Part shown: positions 39,001-53,200 of the stretch, piece by piece
Numbering within the stretch: the stretch's first letter is position 1
Layout of the letters: each line of letters begins with the position of its first letter
Notes under the pieces: generated by a model
What the model was told of the DNA's origin: nothing
Databases searched by the model: none
Seen by the model: only the letters and a program-made list of their open reading frames with translations
Position numbers and translations under genes: made by a program
Assembly (NCBI GenBank): GCA_043228905.1
Contig: JBHGNT010000038.1
Span: 1 to 64,000 of the forward strand
Source: Azolla caroliniana
Taxonomy: Eukaryota > Polypodiophyta
Length of the DNA: 64,000 bases
Reading direction: 5' to 3'

Positions 39001-42000
39001 TAGCTATGATATGGAATTACAAAATCAAGATTTTGAAACTCCAGTCGAGAGACATGATGAAATTACCAAATTTGAGGTGGGAGTTGAGAGGGGCCCTTGA
39101 GTAAATTAAAATGTTCATACCTAGCTCGTGTGATATCGGATTTTTGTGTTCAAACATGCGAATCGAAGCTAACAACGCTAGCTACGACATCGAATAAAAA
39201 AAAAGAAGATTTTGAAACTCAGGTCAAGAGACATGACGAAATTAGCAAATTTGAGGAGTGAGTTGAGAGGAGCCCTTGACTAAATTAAAATGTTCATACA
39301 TAGCGAGTGTGATATCGGATTTTTGTGTACAAACATGCGAATCGAAGCTAAAAACGCTAGCTATGATATGGAATTAAAAAATCAAGATTTTGAAACTCAG
39401 GTCGAGAGACATGACGAAATTACCAAATTTGAGGAGGGAGTTGAGAGGGGCCCTTGAGTAAATTAATATGTTCATACCTAGCTCGTGTGATATCGGATTT
39501 TTGTGTTCAAACATGCGAATCGAAGCTAACAATGCTAGCTATGATATGGAATTAAAAAATCAAGATTTTGAAACTCAGGTCGAGAGACATGAAGAAATTA
39601 CCAAATTTGAGGAGGGAGTTAAGAAGAGCTATTAGGTAAATTACAATGTTCATACCTGGCTCGTGTGATATCGGATTTTTGTGTTCAAACATTGGAATCG
39701 AAGCTAACAACGCTGGGTATGATATAGAATTAAAAAATCAAGATTTTGAAACTCAGGTCGAGAGACATGACGAAATTACCAAATTTGAGGAGTGAGTTAA
39801 GAAGAGCTATTAGGTAAATTATAATGTTCATACCTAGCTCGTGTGATATCGGATTTTTGTGTTCAAACATCCGAATCGAAGCTAACAACGCTAGCTATGA
39901 TATGGAATTAAACAATCAAGATTTTGAAACTAAGGTCGAGAGACATGACGAAATTAGCAAATTTGAGGAGTGAGTTGAGAAGAGCCCTCGAGTAAATTAA
40001 AATGGTCATACCTAGCGAGTGTGATATCGGTTTTTTGTGTACAAACATGCGAATCGAAGCTAACAATGCTAGCTATGATATGGAATTAAAAAATCAAGAT
40101 TTTGAAACTCAGGTCGAGAGACATGAAGAAATTACCAAATTTGAGGAGTGAGGTTGGAAGAACGCGTGAGTGAATTAAAATGTTCATACCTGGCTCGTGT
40201 GATATCGGATTTTTGTGTTCAAACATGCGAATCGAAGCTAACAACGCTAGCTATGATATGGAATAAAAAAAACAAGATTTTCAAACTCAGGTCAAGAGAC
40301 ATGACGAAATTAGCAAATTTGAGGAGTGAGTTGAGAGGAGCCCTTGAGTAAATTAAAATGGTCATACCTAGAGAGTGTGATATCGGATTTTTGTGTACAA
40401 ACATGCGAATCGAAGCTAACAACGCTAGCTATGATATGGAATTAAAAAATCAAGATTTTGAAACTTACGTCGAGAGATATGACGAAATTAGCAAATTTGA
40501 GGAGTGAGTTGAGAGGAGCCCTTGAGTAAATTAAAATGGTCATACCTAGCGAGTGTGATATCGGATTTTTGTGTTCAAACATGCGAATCTAAGCTAACAA
40601 CGCTAGCTATGATATGGAATTAAAAAATCAAGATTTTGAAACTCAGGTCGAGAGACATGACGAAATTACCAAATTTGAGGAGCGAGTTAAGAAGAGCTAT
40701 TAGGTACATTACATTGTTCATACCTGGCTCGTGTGATATCGGTTTTTTGTGTTCAAACATGCGAATCGAAGCTAACAATGCTAGCTATGATATGGAATTA
40801 AAAAATCAAGATTTTGAAACTCAGGTCGAGAGACATGACGAAATTTCCAAATTTCAGGAGGGAGTTGAGAAGAGCTAGTAGGTAAATTATAATGTTCATA
40901 CCTGGTTCGTGTGATATCGGATTTTTTTGTTCAAACATTCGAATCGAAGCTAACAACGCTAGCTATGATATGGAATTACAAAATCAAGATTTTGAAACTC
41001 CAGTCGAGAGACATGATGAAATTACCAAATTTGAGGAGGGAGTTGAGAGGGGCCCTTGAGTAAATTAAAATGTTCATACCTAGCTCGTGTGATATCGGAT
41101 TTTTGTGTTCAAACATGCGAATCGAAGCTAACAACGCTAGCTACGACATGGAATAAAAAAAAAGAAGATTTTGAAACTCAGGTCAAGAGACATGACGAAA
41201 TTAGCAAATTTGAGGAGTGAGTTGAGAGGAGCCCTTGACTAGATAAAAATGTTCATACCTAGCTCGTGTGATATCGGATTTTTGTGTTCAAACATCCGAA
41301 TCGAAGCTAACAACGCTAGCTATGATATGGAATTAAAAAATCAAGATTTTGAAACTAAGGTCGAGAGACATGACGAAATTACCAAATTTGAGGAGTGAGT
41401 TGAGAGGAGCCCTCGAGTAAATTAAAATGGTCATACCGAGCGAGTGTGATATCGGTTTTTTGTGTACAAACATGCGAATCGAAGCTAACAATGCTAGCTA
41501 TGATATGGAATTAAAAAATCAAGATTTTGAAACTCAGGTCGAGAGACATGAAGAAATTACCAAATTTGAGGAGGGAGTTAAGAAGAGCTATTAGGTAAAT
41601 TACAATGTTCATACCTGGCTCGTGTGATATCGGATTTTTGTGTTCAAACATTGGAATCGAAGCTAACAACGCTAGGTATGCTATAGAATTAAAAAATCAA
41701 GATTTTGAAACTCAGGTCGAGAGACATGACGAAATTACCAAATTTGAGGAGTGAGTTAAGAAGAGCTATTAGGTAAATTATAATGTTCATACCTGGCTCG
41801 TGTGATATCGCATTTCTGTGTTCAAACATGCGAATCGAAGCTAATAACGCTAGCTATGATATGGAATGAAAAAATCAAGATTTTGAAACTCAGGTCGAGA
41901 GACATGACGAAATTACCAAATTTGAGGAGGGAGTTGAGAGGGGCCCTTGAGTAAATTAATATGTTCATACCTAGCTCGTGTGATATCGGTTTTTTGTGTA

Positions 42001-44540
42001 CAAACATGCGAATCGAAGCTAACAACGCTAGCTATGATATGGAATTAAAAAATCAAGATTTTGAAACTCAGGTCGAGAGACATGACGAAATTACCAAATT
42101 TGAGGAGTGAGTTGAGAGGAGCCCTTGAGTAAATTATAATGTTCATACCTGGTTCGTGTGATATCGGATTTTTGTGTTCAAACATGCGAATCGAAGCTAA
42201 TAACGCTAGCTATGATATGGAATTAAAAAATCAAGATTTTGCAACTCAAGTCAAGAGACATGAAGAAATTACCAAATTTGAGGAGTGAGGTTGGAAGAGC
42301 GCGTGAGTGAATTAAAATGTTCATACCTGGCTCGTGTGATATCGGATTTTTGTGTTCAAACATGCGAATCGAAGCTAACAACGCTAGCTATGATATGGAA
42401 TAAAAAAAACAAGATTTTCAAACTGAGGTCAAGAGACATGACGAAATTAGCAAATTTGAGGAGTGAGTTGAGAGGAGCCCTTGAGTAAATTAAAATGGTC
42501 ATACCTAGAGAGTGTGATATCGGATTTTTGTGTACAAACATGCGAATCGAAGCTAACAACGCTAGCTATGATATGGAATTAAAAAATCAAGACTTTGAAA
42601 CTCAGGTCAAGAGACATGACGAAATTACTAAATTTGAGGAGGGAGTTGAAAGGGGCCCTTGAGTAAATTAAAATGGTCATACCTAGCTCGTGTGATATCG
42701 GATTTTTGTGTTCAAACATGCGAATCGAAGCTAACAACGCTAGCTACGACATGGAATAAAAAAAAAGAAGATTTTGAAACTCAGGTCGAGAGACATGACG
42801 AAATTACCAAATTTGAGGAGTGAGTTAAGAAGAGCTATTAGGTAAATTATAATGTTCATACCTGGCTCGTGTGATATCGGATTTCTGTGTTCAAACATGC
42901 GAATCGAAGCTAATAACGCTAGCTATGATATGGAATTAAAAAATCAATATTTTGAAACTCAGGTCGAGAGACATGACGAAATTAGCAAATTTGAGGAGTG
43001 AGTTGAGATGAGCCCTTGAGTAAATTAAAATGTTCATACATAGCGAGTGTGATATCGGATTTTTGTGTACAAACATGCGAATCAAAGCTAACAACGCTAG
43101 CTATGATATGGAATTAAAAAATCAAGATTTTGAAACTCAGGTCGAGAGACATGACGAAATGACCAAATTTGAGGAGTGAGTTGAGAGGAGCCCTTGAGTA
43201 AATTATAATGTTCATACCTGGTTCGTGTGATATCGGATTTTTGTGTTCAAACATGCGAATCGAAGCTAATAACGCTAGCTATGATATGGAATTAAAAAAT
43301 CAAGATTTTGCAACTCAAGTCAAGAGACATGAAGAAATTACCAAATTTGAGGAGTGAGGTTGGAAGAGCGCGTGAGTGAATTAAAATGTTCATACCTGGC
43401 TCGTGTGATATCGGATTTTTGTGTTCAAACATGCGAATCGAAGCTAACAACGCTAGCTATGATATGGAATAAAAAAAACAAGATTTTCAAACTCAGGTCA
43501 AGAGACATGACGAAATTAGCAAATTTGAGGAGTGAGTTGAGAGGAGCCCTTGAGTAAATTAAAATGGTCATACCTAGAGAGTGTGATATCGGATTTTTGT
43601 GTACAAACATGCGAATCGAAGCTAACAACGCTAGCTATGATATGGAATTACAAAATCAAGATTTTGAAACTCAGGTCGAGAGACATGAAGAAATTACCAA
43701 ATTTGAGGAGTGACGTTGAGAGGAGCCCTTGAGTAAATTAAAATGGTCATACCTAGCGAGTGTGATATCGGATTTTTGTGTACAAACATGCGAATCGAAG
43801 CTAACAATGCTAGCTATGATATGGAATTAAAAAAACAAGATTTTGAAACTCAGGTCGAGAGACATGACGAAATTACCAAATTTGAGGAGTGAGTTGAGAG
43901 GAGCCCTTGAGTAAATTAAAATGGTCATACCTAGCGAGTGTGATATCGGATTTTTGTGTACAAACATGCGAATCGAAGCTAACAACGCTAGCTATGATAT
44001 GGAATTAAAAAATCAAGATTTTGAAACTTACGTCGAGAGATATGACGAAATTAGCAAATTTGAGGAGTGAGTTGAGAGGAGCCCTTGAGTAAATTAAAAT
44101 GGTCATACCTAGCGAGTGTGATATCGGATTTTTGTGTTCAAACATGCGAATCTAAGCTAACAACGCTAGCTATGATATGGAATTAAAAAATCAAGATTTT
44201 GAAACTCAGGTCGAGAGACATGACGAAATTACCAAATTTGAGGAGCGAGTTAAGAAGAGCTATTAGGTACATTACAATGTTCATACCTGGCTCGTGTGAT
44301 ATCGGTTTTTTGTGTTCAAACATGCGAATCGAAGCTAACAATGCTAGCTATGATATGGAATTAAAAAATCAAGATTTTGAAACTCAGGTCGAGAGACATG
44401 ACGAAATTTCCAAATTTCAGGAGGGAGTTGAGAAGAGCTAGTAGGTAAATTATAATGTTCATACCTGGTTCGTGTGATATCGGATTTTTTTGTTCAAACA
44501 TTCGAATCGAAGCTAACAACGCTAGCTATGATATGGAATT
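36051..44540 (+). repeat. Mosaic bounded by a 1.7-kb duplication at 6,757 bp
   Basis: About 36.05-37.78 kb recurs at 42.81-44.54 kb (offset 6,757). Shared markers are GAAATGACCAAATTTG, GTGACGTTGAGAGG, ACTTACGTCGAGAGATATG, GCGAATCTAAGC and the TTTTTTTGTTCAAACATTCG monomer. The same cassette appears a third time at about 40.15-40.98 kb, and its first part also at 38.2-38.76 kb. Between them lie other duplicated modules (39.0-40.0 kb is close to 44.55-45.4 kb) and one heavily rearranged monomer at 38,769. Only satellite DNA is present. Confidence 0.8.
38769..38936 (+). repeat. Rearranged 168-bp monomer: 17-bp duplication plus 27-bp deletion
   Basis: The head TTCATACCTGGCTCGTG is present twice in direct succession (38,769-38,785 and 38,786-38,802). 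The sequence then jumps from TGATATGG directly to AAGCTAAC, losing about 27 bases that normally lie between GATATCGG and GAAGC. The net length is 168, from 178 plus 17 minus 27. The monomer also has GGCTAGC where CGCTAGC is usual, and the next monomer has lost one base (CTGGTCGTG). I saw no second copy, so it is probably recent. Confidence 0.9.
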
Positions 44541-47500
44541 ACAAAATCAAGATTTTGAAACTCCAGTCGAGAGACATGATGAAATTACCAAATTTGAGGA
44601 GGGGGTTGAGAGGGGCCCTTGAGTAAATTAAAATGTTCATACCTAGCTCGTGTGATATCGGATTTTTGTGTTCAAACATGCGAATCGAAGCTAACAACGC
44701 TAGCTACGACATGGAATAAAAAAAAAGAAGATTTTGAAACTCAGGTCAACAGACATGACGAAATTAGCAAATTTGAGGAGTGAGTTGAGAGGAGCCCTTG
44801 ACTAAATTAAAATGTTCATACATAGCGAGTGTGATATCGGATTTTTGTGTACAAACATGCGAATCGAAGCTAAAAACGCTAGCTATGATATGGAATTAAA
44901 AAATCAAGATTTTGAAACTCAGGTCGAGAGACATGACGAAATTACCAAATTTGAGGAGGGAGTTGAGAGGGGCCCTTGAGTAAATTAATATGTTCATACC
45001 TAGCTCGTGTGATATCGGATTTTTGTGTTCAAACATGCGAATCGAAGCTAACAATGCTAGCTATGATATGGAATTAAAAAATCAAGATTTTGAAACTCAG
45101 GTCGAGAGACATGAAGAAATTACCAAATTTGAGGAGGGAGTTAAGAAGAGCTATTAGGTAAATTACAATGTTCATACCTGGCTCGTGTGATATCGGATTT
45201 TTGTGTTCAAACATTGGAATCGAAGCTAACAACGCTAGGTATGATATAGAATTAAAAAATCAAGATTTTGAAACTCAGGTCGAGAGACATGACGAAATTA
45301 CCAAATTTGAGGAGTGAGTTAAGAAGAGCTATTAGGTAAATTATAATGTTCATACCTGGCTCGTGTGATATCGGATTTTTGTGTTCAAACATCCGAATCG
45401 AAGCTAACAACGCTAGCTATGATATGGAATTAAAAAATCAATATTTTGAAACTAAGGTCGAGAGACATGACGAAATTAGCAAATTTGAGGAGTGAGTTGA
45501 GATGAGCCCTCGAGTAAATTAAAATGGTCATACATAGCGAGTGTGATATCGGATTTTTGTGTACAAACATGCGAATCGAAGCTAACAACGCTAGCTATGA
45601 TATGGAATTAAAAAATCAAGATTTTGAAACTCAGGTCGAGAGACATGACGAAATTACCAAATTTGAGGAGTGAGTTGAGAGGAGCCCTTGAGTAAATTAT
45701 AATGTTCATACCTGGTTCGTGTGATATCGGATTTTTGTGTTCAAACATGCGAATCGAAGCTAATAACGCTAGCTATGATATGGAATTAAAAAATCAAGAT
45801 TTTGCAACTCAAGTCAAGAGACATGAAGAAATTACCAAATTTGAGGAGTGAGGTTGGAAGAGCGCGTGAGTGAATTAAAATGTTCATACCTGGCTCGTGT
45901 GATATCGGATTTTTGTGTTCAAACATGCGAATCGAAGCTAACAACGCTAGCTATGACATGGAATAAAAAAAAACAAGATTTTGAAACTCAGGTCAAGAGA
46001 CATGACGAAATTAGCAAATTTGAGGAGTGAGTTGAGAGGAGCCCTTGACTAAATTAAAATGTTCATACATAGCGAGTGTGATATCGGATTTTTGTGTACA
46101 AACATGCGAATCGAAGCTAAAAACGCTAGCTATGATATGGAATTAAAAAATCAAGATTTTGAAACTCAGGTCGAGAGACATGACGAAATTAGCAAATTTG
46201 AGGAGGGAGTTGAGAGGGGCCCTTGAGTAAATTAATATGTTCATACCTAGCTCGTGTGATATCGGATTTTTGTGTTCAAACATGCGAATCGAAGCTAACA
46301 ACGCTAGCTATGATATGGAATTAAAAAATCAAGATTTTGAAACTCAGGTCGAGAGACATGACGAAATTACCAAATTTGAGGAGGGAGTTGAGAGGAGCCC
46401 TTGAGTAAATTAAAATGGTCATACCTAGAGAGTGTGATATCGGATTTTTGTGTACAAACATGCGAATCGAAGCTAACAACGCTAGCTATGATAAGGAATT
46501 AAAAAATCAAGATTTTGAAACTCAGGTCGAGAGACATGACGAAATTACCAAATTTGAGGAGTGAGTTAAGAAGAGCTATTAGGTAAATTATAATGTTCAT
46601 ACCTGGCTCGTGTGATATCGGATTTCTGTGTTCAAACATGCGAATCGAAGCTAACAACGCTAGCTATGATATGGAGTAAAAAAAACAAGATTTTGAAACT
46701 CAGGTCGAGAGACATGACGAAATTACCAAATTTGAGGAGTGAGTTGAGAGGAGCCCTTGAGTAAATTAAAATGGTCATACCTAGCGAGTGTGATATCGAA
46801 TTTTTGTGTACAAACATGCGAATCGAAGCTAACAACGCTAGCTATGATATGGAATTAAAAAATCAAGATTTTGAAACTTACGTCGAGAGATATGACGAAA
46901 TTAGCAAATTTGAGGAGTGAGTTGAGAGGAGCCCTTGAGTAAATTAAAATGGTCATACCTAGCGAGTGTGATATCGGATTTTTGTGTTCAAACATGCGAA
47001 TCTAAGCTAACAACGCTAGCTATGATATGGAATTAAAAAATCAAGATTTTGAAACTCAGGTCGAGAGACATGACGAAATTACCAAATTTGAGGAGCGAGT
47101 TAAAAAGAGCTATTAGGTACATTACAATGTTCATACCTGGCTCGTGTGATATCGGTTTTTTGTGTTCAAACATGCGAATCGAAGCTAACAATGCTAGCTA
47201 TGATATGGAATTAAAAAATCAAGATTTTGAAACTCAGGTCGAGAGATATGACGAAATTAGCAAATTTGAGGAGTGAGTTGAGAAGAGCTAGTAGGTAAAT
47301 TATAATGTTGATACCTGGTTCGTGTGATATCGGATTTTTTTGTTCAAACATTCGAATCGAAGCTAACAACGCAAGCTATGATATGGAATTACAAAATCAA
47401 GATTTTGAAACTCCAGTCGAGAGACATGATGAAATTACCAAATTTGAGGAGGGAGTTGAGAGGGGCCCTTGAGTAAATTAAAATGTTCATACCTAGCTCG

Positions 47501-48000
47501 TGTGATATCGGATTTTTGTGTTCAAACATGCGAATCGAAGCTAACAACGCTAGCTACGACATGGAATAAAAACAAAGAAGATTTTGAAACTCAGGTCAAG
47601 AGACATGACGAAATTAGCAAATTTGAGGAGTGAGTTGAGAGGAGCCCTTGACTAAATTAAAATGTTCATACATAGCGAGTGTGATATCGGATTTTTGTGT
47701 ACAAACATGCGAATCGAAGCTAAAAACGCTAGCTATGATATGGATTTAAAAAATCAAGATTTTCAAACTCAGGTCGAGAGACATGACGAAATTACCAAAT
47801 TTGAGGAGGGAGTTGAGAGGGGCCCTTGAGTAAATTAATATGTTCATACCTAGCTCGTGTGATATCGGATTTTTGTGTTCAAACATGCGAATCGAAGCTA
47901 ACAATGCTAGCTATGATATGGAATTAAAAAATCAAGATTTTGAAACTCAGGTCGAGAGACATGAAGAAATTACCAAATTTGAGGAGGGAGTTGAGAGGAG
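44541..48000 (+). repeat. Mosaic with 16-monomer (about 2,850-bp) period
   Basis: About 44.0-45.1 kb matches 46.86-47.98 kb at 2,848-2,850 bp (markers CTCCAGTCGAGAGACATGATG, the TTTTTTTGTTC monomer, ACTTACGTCGAG). About 46.0-46.4 kb matches 49.2-49.6 kb. Private changes include TTGATACC at about 47,308 and AACGCAAGC at about 47,370. One monomer (near 45,965) carries nine A before CAAG. Confidence 0.75.
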
Positions 48001-50209
48001 CCCTTGAGTAAATTAAAATGGTCATACCTAGAGAGTGTGATATCGGATTTTTGTGTTCAAACATTGGAATCGAAGCTAACAACGCTAGGTATGATATAGA
48101 ATTAAAAAATCAAGATTTTGAAACTCAGGTCGAGAGACATGACGAAATTACCAAATTTGAGGAGTGAGTTAAGAAGAGCTATTAGGTAAATTATAATGTT
48201 CATACCTGGCTCGTGTGATATCGGATTTCTGTGTTCAAACATGCGAATCGAAGCTAATAACGCTAGCTATGATATGGAATTAAAAAATCAATATTTTGAA
48301 ACTCAGGTCGAGAGACATGACGAAATTAGCAAATTTGAGGAGTGAGTTGAGATGAGCCCTTGAGTAAATTAAAATGTTCATACATAGCGAGTGTGATATC
48401 GGATTTTTATGTACAAACATGCGAATCGAAGCTAACAACGCTAGCTATGATATGGAATTAAAAAATCAAGATTTTGAAACTCAGGTCGAGAGACATGACG
48501 AAATTACCAAATTTGAGGAGTGAGTTGAGAGGAGCCCTTGAGTAAATTATAATGTTCATACCTGGTTCGTGTGATATCGGATTTTTGTGTTCAAACATGC
48601 GAATCGAAGCTAATAACGCTAGCTATGATATGGAATTAAAAAATCAAGATTTTGCAACTCAAGTCAAGAGACATGAAGAAATTACCAAATTTGAGGAGTG
48701 AGGTTGGAAGAGCGCGTGAGTGAATTAAAATGTTCATACCTGGCTCGTGTGATATCGGATTTTTGTGTTCAAACATGCGAATCGAAGCTAACAACGCTAG
48801 CTATGATATGGAATAAAAAAAACAAGATTTTCAAACTCAGGTCAAGAGACATGACGAAATTAGCAAATTTGAGGAGTGAGTTGAGAGGAGCCCTTGAGTA
48901 AATTAAAATGGTCATACCTAGAGAGTGTGATATCGGATTTTTGTGTACAAACATGCGAATCGAAGCTAACAACGCTAGCTATGATATGGAATTAAAAAAT
49001 CAAGACTTTGAAACTCAGGTCAAGAGACATGACGAAATTACTAAATTTGAGGAGGGAGTTGAGAGGGGCCCTTGAGTAAATTAAAATGGTCATACCTAGC
49101 TCGTGTGATATCGGATTTTTGTGTTCAAACATGCGAATCGAAGCTAACAACGCTAGCTACGACATGGAATAAAAAAAAACAAGATTTTGAAACTCAGGTC
49201 AAGAGACATGACGAAATTAGCAAATTTGAGGAGTGAGTTGAGAGGAGCCCTTGACTAAATTAAAATGTTCATACATAGCGAGTGTGATATCGGATTTTTG
49301 TGTACAAACATGCGAATCGAAGCTAAAAACGCTAGCTATGATATGGAATTAAAAAATCAAGATTTTGAAACTCAGGTCGAGAGACATGACGAAATTAGCA
49401 AATTTGAGGAGGGAGTTGAGAGGGGCCCTTGAGTAAATTAATATGTTCATACCTAGCTCGTGTGATATCGGATTTTTGTGTTCAAACATGCGAATCGAAG
49501 CTAACAACGCTAGCTATGATATGGAATTAAAAAATCAAGATTTTGAAACTCAGGTCGAGAGACATGACGAAATTACCAAATTTGAGGAGGGAGTTGAGAG
49601 GAGCCCTTGAGTAAATTAAAATGGTCATACCTAGAGAGTGTGATATCGGATTTTTGTGTTCAAACATTGGAATCGAAGCTAACAACGCTAGGTATGATAT
49701 AGAATTAAAAAATCAAGATTTTGAAACTCAGGTCGAGAGACATGACGAAATTACCAAATTTGAGGAGTGAGTTAAGAAGAGCTATTAGGTAAATTATAAT
49801 GTTCATACCTGGCTCGTGTGATATCAGATTTCTGTGTTCAAACATGCGAATCGAAGCTAATAACGCTAGCTATGATATGGAATTAAAAAATCAATATTTT
49901 GAAACTCAGGTCGAGAGACATGACGAAATTAGCAAATTTGAGGAGTGAGTTGAGATGAGCCCTTGAGTAAATTAAAATGTTCATACATAGCGAGTGTGAT
50001 ATCGGATTTTTGTGTACAAACATGCGAATCGAAGCTAACGACGCTAGCTATGATATGGAATTAAAAAATCAAGATTTTGAAACTCAGGTCGAGAGACATG
50101 ACGAAATTACCAAATTTGAGGAGTGAGTTGAGAGGAGCCCTTGAGTAAATTATAATGTTCATACCTGGTTCGTGTGATATCGGATTTTTGTGTTCAAACA
50201 TGCGAATCG
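48001..50209 (+). repeat. Nine-monomer repeat (1,603 bp)
   Basis: About 48.02-49.0 kb matches 49.62-50.5 kb at 1,603 bp (9 x 178 plus 1), beginning with a hybrid CTAGAGAG/CATTGG monomer. The one-base excess comes from a longer A run in an intervening monomer (near 49,170). Between them is the nine-A monomer and an ATTAATATG-tailed monomer shared with 46.2 kb. Confidence 0.8.
48021..48198 (+). repeat. Hybrid monomer (CTAGAGAG head, CATTGG middle), first of six
   Basis: The head CTAGAGAGTG is elsewhere followed by TACAAACATGCG (for example near 33,970). Here it is joined to TTCAAACATTGG and GGTATGATATAG, elsewhere preceded by CTGGCTCGTG. The joint lies in the shared GATATCGGATTTTTGTGT. The same hybrid recurs near 49,624, 50,870, 52,832, 54,790 and 55,856. 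Confidence 0.8.
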
Positions 50210-53200
50210 AAGCTAATAACGCTAGCTATGATATGGAATTAAAAAATCAAGATTTTGCAACTCAAGTCAAGAGACATGAAGAAATTACCAAATTTGAGGA
50301 GTGAGGTTGGAAGAGCGCGTGAGTGAATTAAAATGTTCATACCTGGCTCGTGTGATATCGGATTTTTGTGTTCAAACATGCGAATCGAAGCTAACAACGC
50401 TAGCTATGATATGGAATAAAAAAAACAAGATTTTCAAACTCAGGTCAAGAGACATGACGAAATTAGCAAATTTGAGGAGTGAGTTGAGAGGAGCCCTTGA
50501 GTAAATTAAAATGTTCATACATAGCGAGTGTGATATCGGATTTTTGTGTACAAACATGCGAATCGAAGCTAACAACGCTAGCTATGATATGGAATTAAAA
50601 AATCAAGATTTTGAAACTCAGGTCGAGAGACATGACGAAATTACCAAATTTGAGGAGGGGGTTGAGAGGGGCCCTTGAGTAAATTAAAATGTTCATACCT
50701 AGCTCGTGTGATATCGGATTTTTGTGTTCAAACATGCGAATCGAAGCTAACAACGCTAGCTATGATATGGCATTAAAAAATCAAGATTTTGAAACTCAGG
50801 TCGAGAGACATGACGAAATTACCAAATTTGAGGAGGGAGTTGAGAGGAGCCCTTGAGTAAATTAAAATGGTCATACCTAGAGAGTGTGATATCGGATTTT
50901 TGTGTTCAAACATTGGAATCGAAGCTAACAACGCTAGGTATGATATAGAATTAAAAAATCAAGATTTTGAAACTCAGGTCGAGAGACATGACGAAATTAC
51001 CAAATTTGAGGAGTGAGTTAAGAAGAGCTATTAGGTAAATTATAATGTTCATACCTGGCTCGTGTGATATCGGATTTCTGTGTTCAAACATGCGAATCGA
51101 AGCTAATAACGCTAGCTATGATATGGAATTAAAAAATCAATATTTTGAAACTCAGGTCGAGAGACATGACGAAATTAGCAAATTTGAGGAGTGAGTTGAG
51201 ATGAGCCCTTGAGTAAATTAAAATGTTCATACATAGCGAGTGTGATATCGGATTTTTGTGTACAAACATGCGAATCGAAGCTAACAACGCTAGCTATGAT
51301 ATGGAATTAAAAAATCAAGATTTTGAAACTCAGGTCGAGAGACATGACGAAATTACCAAATTTGAGGAGTGAGTTGAGAGGAGCCCTTGAGTAAATTATA
51401 ATGTTCATACCTGGTTCGTGTGATATCGGATTTTTGTGTTCAAACATGCGAATCGAAGCTAATAACGCTAGCTATGATATGGAATTAAAAAATCAAGATT
51501 TTGCAACTCAAGTCAAGAGACATGAAGAAATTACCAAATTTGAGGAGTGAGGTTGGAAGAGCGCGTGAGTGAATTAAAATGTTCATACCTGGCTCGTGTG
51601 ATATCGGATTTTTGTGTTCAAACATGCGAATCGAAGCTAACAACGCTAGCTATGATATGGAATAAAAAAAACAAGATTTTGAAACTCAGGTCAAGAGACA
51701 TGACGAAATTAGCAAATTTGAAGAGTGAGTTGAGAGGAGCCCTTGAGTAAATTAAAATGGTCATACCTAGAGAGTGTGATATCGGATTTTTGTGTACAAA
51801 CATGCGCATCGAAGCTAACAACGCTAGCTATGATATGGAATTAAAAAATCAAGACTTTGAAACTCAGGTCAAGAGACATGACGAAATTACTAAATTTGAG
51901 GAGGGAGTTGAGAGGGGCCCTTGAGTAAATTAAAATGGTCATACCTAGCTCGTGTGATATCGGATTTTTGTGTTCAAACATGCGAATCGAAGCTAACAAC
52001 GCTAGCTACGACATGGAATAAAAAAAATCAAGATTTTGAAACTCAGGTCAAGAGACATGACGAAATTAGCAAATTTGAGGAGTGAGTTAAGAAGAGCTAT
52101 TAGGTAAATTAAAATGTTCATACCTGGCTCGTGTGATATCGGATTTTTGTGTTCAAACCTGTGAATCGAAGCTAACAACGCTAGGTATGATATGGAATTA
52201 CAAAATCAAGATTTGGAAACTCCAGGCGAGAGACATGACGAAATTACCAAATTTGAGGAGTGAGGTTGGAAGAGCGCGTGAGTGAATTAAAATGTTCATA
52301 CCTGGCTCGTGTGATATCGGATTTTTGTGTTCAAACATGCGAATCGAAGCTAACAACGCTAGCTATGATATGGAATTAAAAAATCAAGATTTTGAAACTC
52401 AGGTCAAGAGACATGACGAAATTAGCAAATTTGAGGAGTGAGTTGAGAGGAGCCCTTGAGTAAATTAAAATGGTCATACATAGCGAGTGTGATATCGGAT
52501 TTTTGTGTACAAACATGCGAATCGAAACTAACAACGCTAGCTATGATATGGAATTAAAAAATCAAGATTTTGAAACTCAGGTCGAGAGACATGACGAAAT
52601 TACCAAATTTGAGGAGGGAGTTGAGAGGGACCCTTGAGTAAATTAAAATGGTCATGCCTAGCGAGTGTGATATCGGATTTTTGTGTACAAACATGCGAAT
52701 CGAAGCTAACAACGCTAGCTATGATATGGAATTAAAAAATCAAGATTTTGAAACTCAGGTCGAGAGACATGACGAAATTACCAAATTTGAGGAGGGAGTT
52801 GAGAGGAGCCCTTGAGTAAATTAAAATGGTCATACCTAGAGAGTGTGATATCGGATTTTTGTGTTCAAACATTGGAATCGAAGCTAACAACGCTAGGTAT
52901 GATATAGAATTAAAAAATCAAGATTTTGAAACTCAGGTCGAGAGACATGACGAAATTACCAAATTTGAGGAGTGAGTTAAGAAGAGCTATTAGGTAAATT
53001 ATAATGTTCATACCTGGCTCGTGTGATATCGGATTTCTGTGTTCAAACATGCGAATCGAAGCTAATAACGCTAGCTATGATATGGAATTAAAAAATCAAT
53101 ATTTTGAAACTCAGGTCGAGAGACATGACGAAATTAGCAAATTTGAGGAGTGAGTTGAGATGAGCCCTTGAGTAAATTAAAATGTTCATACATAGCGAGT

